Part shown: piece after piece, positions 63,797 through 64,000 of the stretch | How the letters are laid out: each line of letters begins with the position of its first letter | How positions within the stretch are numbered: the stretch's first letter is position 1 | NCBI GenBank assembly: GCA_002162955.1 | Contig: MABD01000024.1 | Location: 280,618-344,617, forward strand | DNA: 64,000 bases | Reading direction: 5' to 3' | Origin: Gammaproteobacteria bacterium 45_16_T64 | Lineage (GTDB): Bacteria > Pseudomonadota > Gammaproteobacteria > Pseudomonadales > Ketobacteraceae | The notes under the pieces: model-generated | What the model was told of the DNA's origin: nothing | Databases searched by the model: none | The model's input: only the letters and a program-made list of their open reading frames with translations | Made by a program: the position numbers and the translations under genes

Positions 63797-64000
63797 TGCG
63801 GCCCAGCAAAGATACCCCTTTCATTTATCTCTGCACAACACCGGTAGATTTTCGCAAAGCCATTGGTGGGTTATCAGTGTTAGTCGAGGATGAATTGTCC
63901 CTTAATCCATTTGATCCCGCGTTATTCGTTTTCATCAATCGACGCAAAGATAAGATTAAGATCCTCTACTGGGAAAAGAACGGTTTTTGCCTTTGGTATA
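63793..64000 (+). CDS. IS66-family accessory protein TnpB, partial
   Basis: About 69 codons before the window ends. IYLCTTPVDFRKAIGGLSVLVEDELSLNPFDPALFVFINRRKDKIKILYWEKNGF is the conserved start of IS66 TnpB (Orf2), normally about 115 residues. The ATG overlaps the tnpA stop, as usual for this family. Confidence 0.9.
   Translation, partial: MMRPSKDTPFIYLCTTPVDFRKAIGGLSVLVEDELSLNPFDPALFVFINRRKDKIKILYWEKNGFCLWY

Larger units (their letters stand above)
63379..64000 (+). mobile_element. IS66-family element, partial (cut by right edge)
   Basis: Begins GTAAGCGTCTGG, matching the GTAAG-type IS66 terminus, then carries tnpA and tnpB in order. The eight bases before it (ACAAGAAC, 63371-63378) are the expected target duplication, which should recur after the far end. 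The transposase gene tnpC would be further right. Confidence 0.78.

Noticed and set aside
1..64000. CRISPR arrays, tRNA or rRNA genes
   Set aside because: No regularly spaced direct repeats and no cloverleaf or rRNA sequence was noticed on reading; a tRNA or rRNA search program was not run.

Overview
The window reads as chromosome of a marine-type Gammaproteobacterium. The MerR-controlled leucine (liu) operon with a TTGACGTTAACGTAAA operator, RraA, BolA, a CysE-type serine acetyltransferase, Bcr/CflA export and type VI secretion (T6SS) parts all fit that class. Two MMPL/RND exporters and a cytochrome P450 suggest a lipid- or hydrocarbon-using lifestyle. I cannot name the genus from sequence alone.

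Layout. 1-6852 (minus strand): leucine/isovalerate degradation operon liuR-liuA-liuB-liuC-liuD, followed by a 3-oxoacid CoA-transferase subunit A cut by the window edge. 7314-12068: an envelope module of MMPL/RND exporter, periplasmic LolA-like protein and outer-membrane protein. 12189-25386: mostly housekeeping and regulatory genes, namely a hybrid histidine kinase with a damaged ATP-binding domain, rraA, mdh, bolA, oxidoreductases, a vWA lipoprotein with an ECF sigma factor and a membrane partner, a YgjP-like metallopeptidase and cysE. 25436-30806: P450 and VOC genes divergent from a TetR regulator and a second MMPL exporter, with two near-identical palindromes between them. 31023-33500: a nucleotide cyclase-PilZ fusion and a Bcr/CflA exporter.

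33582-54344 holds T6SS accessory genes. An apparent operon runs vgrG, a small membrane protein, a DUF2169-pentapeptide fusion, a long pentapeptide protein, DUF3540 and a PAAR-like DUF4150 protein. A secreted subtilase and a GxSxG lipase-like putative effector follow. After unrelated metabolic genes (LysR, carboxylesterase, TetR, nitronate monooxygenase, MDR reductase) come two hcp genes whose products differ at four residues. The hcp genes share a conserved 5' leader with two hairpins, and a 36-residue lipoprotein gene lies between them. No sheath, baseplate or membrane-complex genes are present, so this is an accessory locus relying on a core cluster elsewhere.

56386-64000 is mobile. An IS110-family (IS1111-like) element with 11-bp subterminal inverted repeats and a structured non-coding end sits at the head of an integron-type cassette array. 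I count ten attC-like sites and eleven cassette genes, all on the plus strand, with no integrase in the window (a CALIN-like array). One cassette gene appears split at a (TA)6 repeat. The last is interrupted by an IS66-family element that runs off the right edge.
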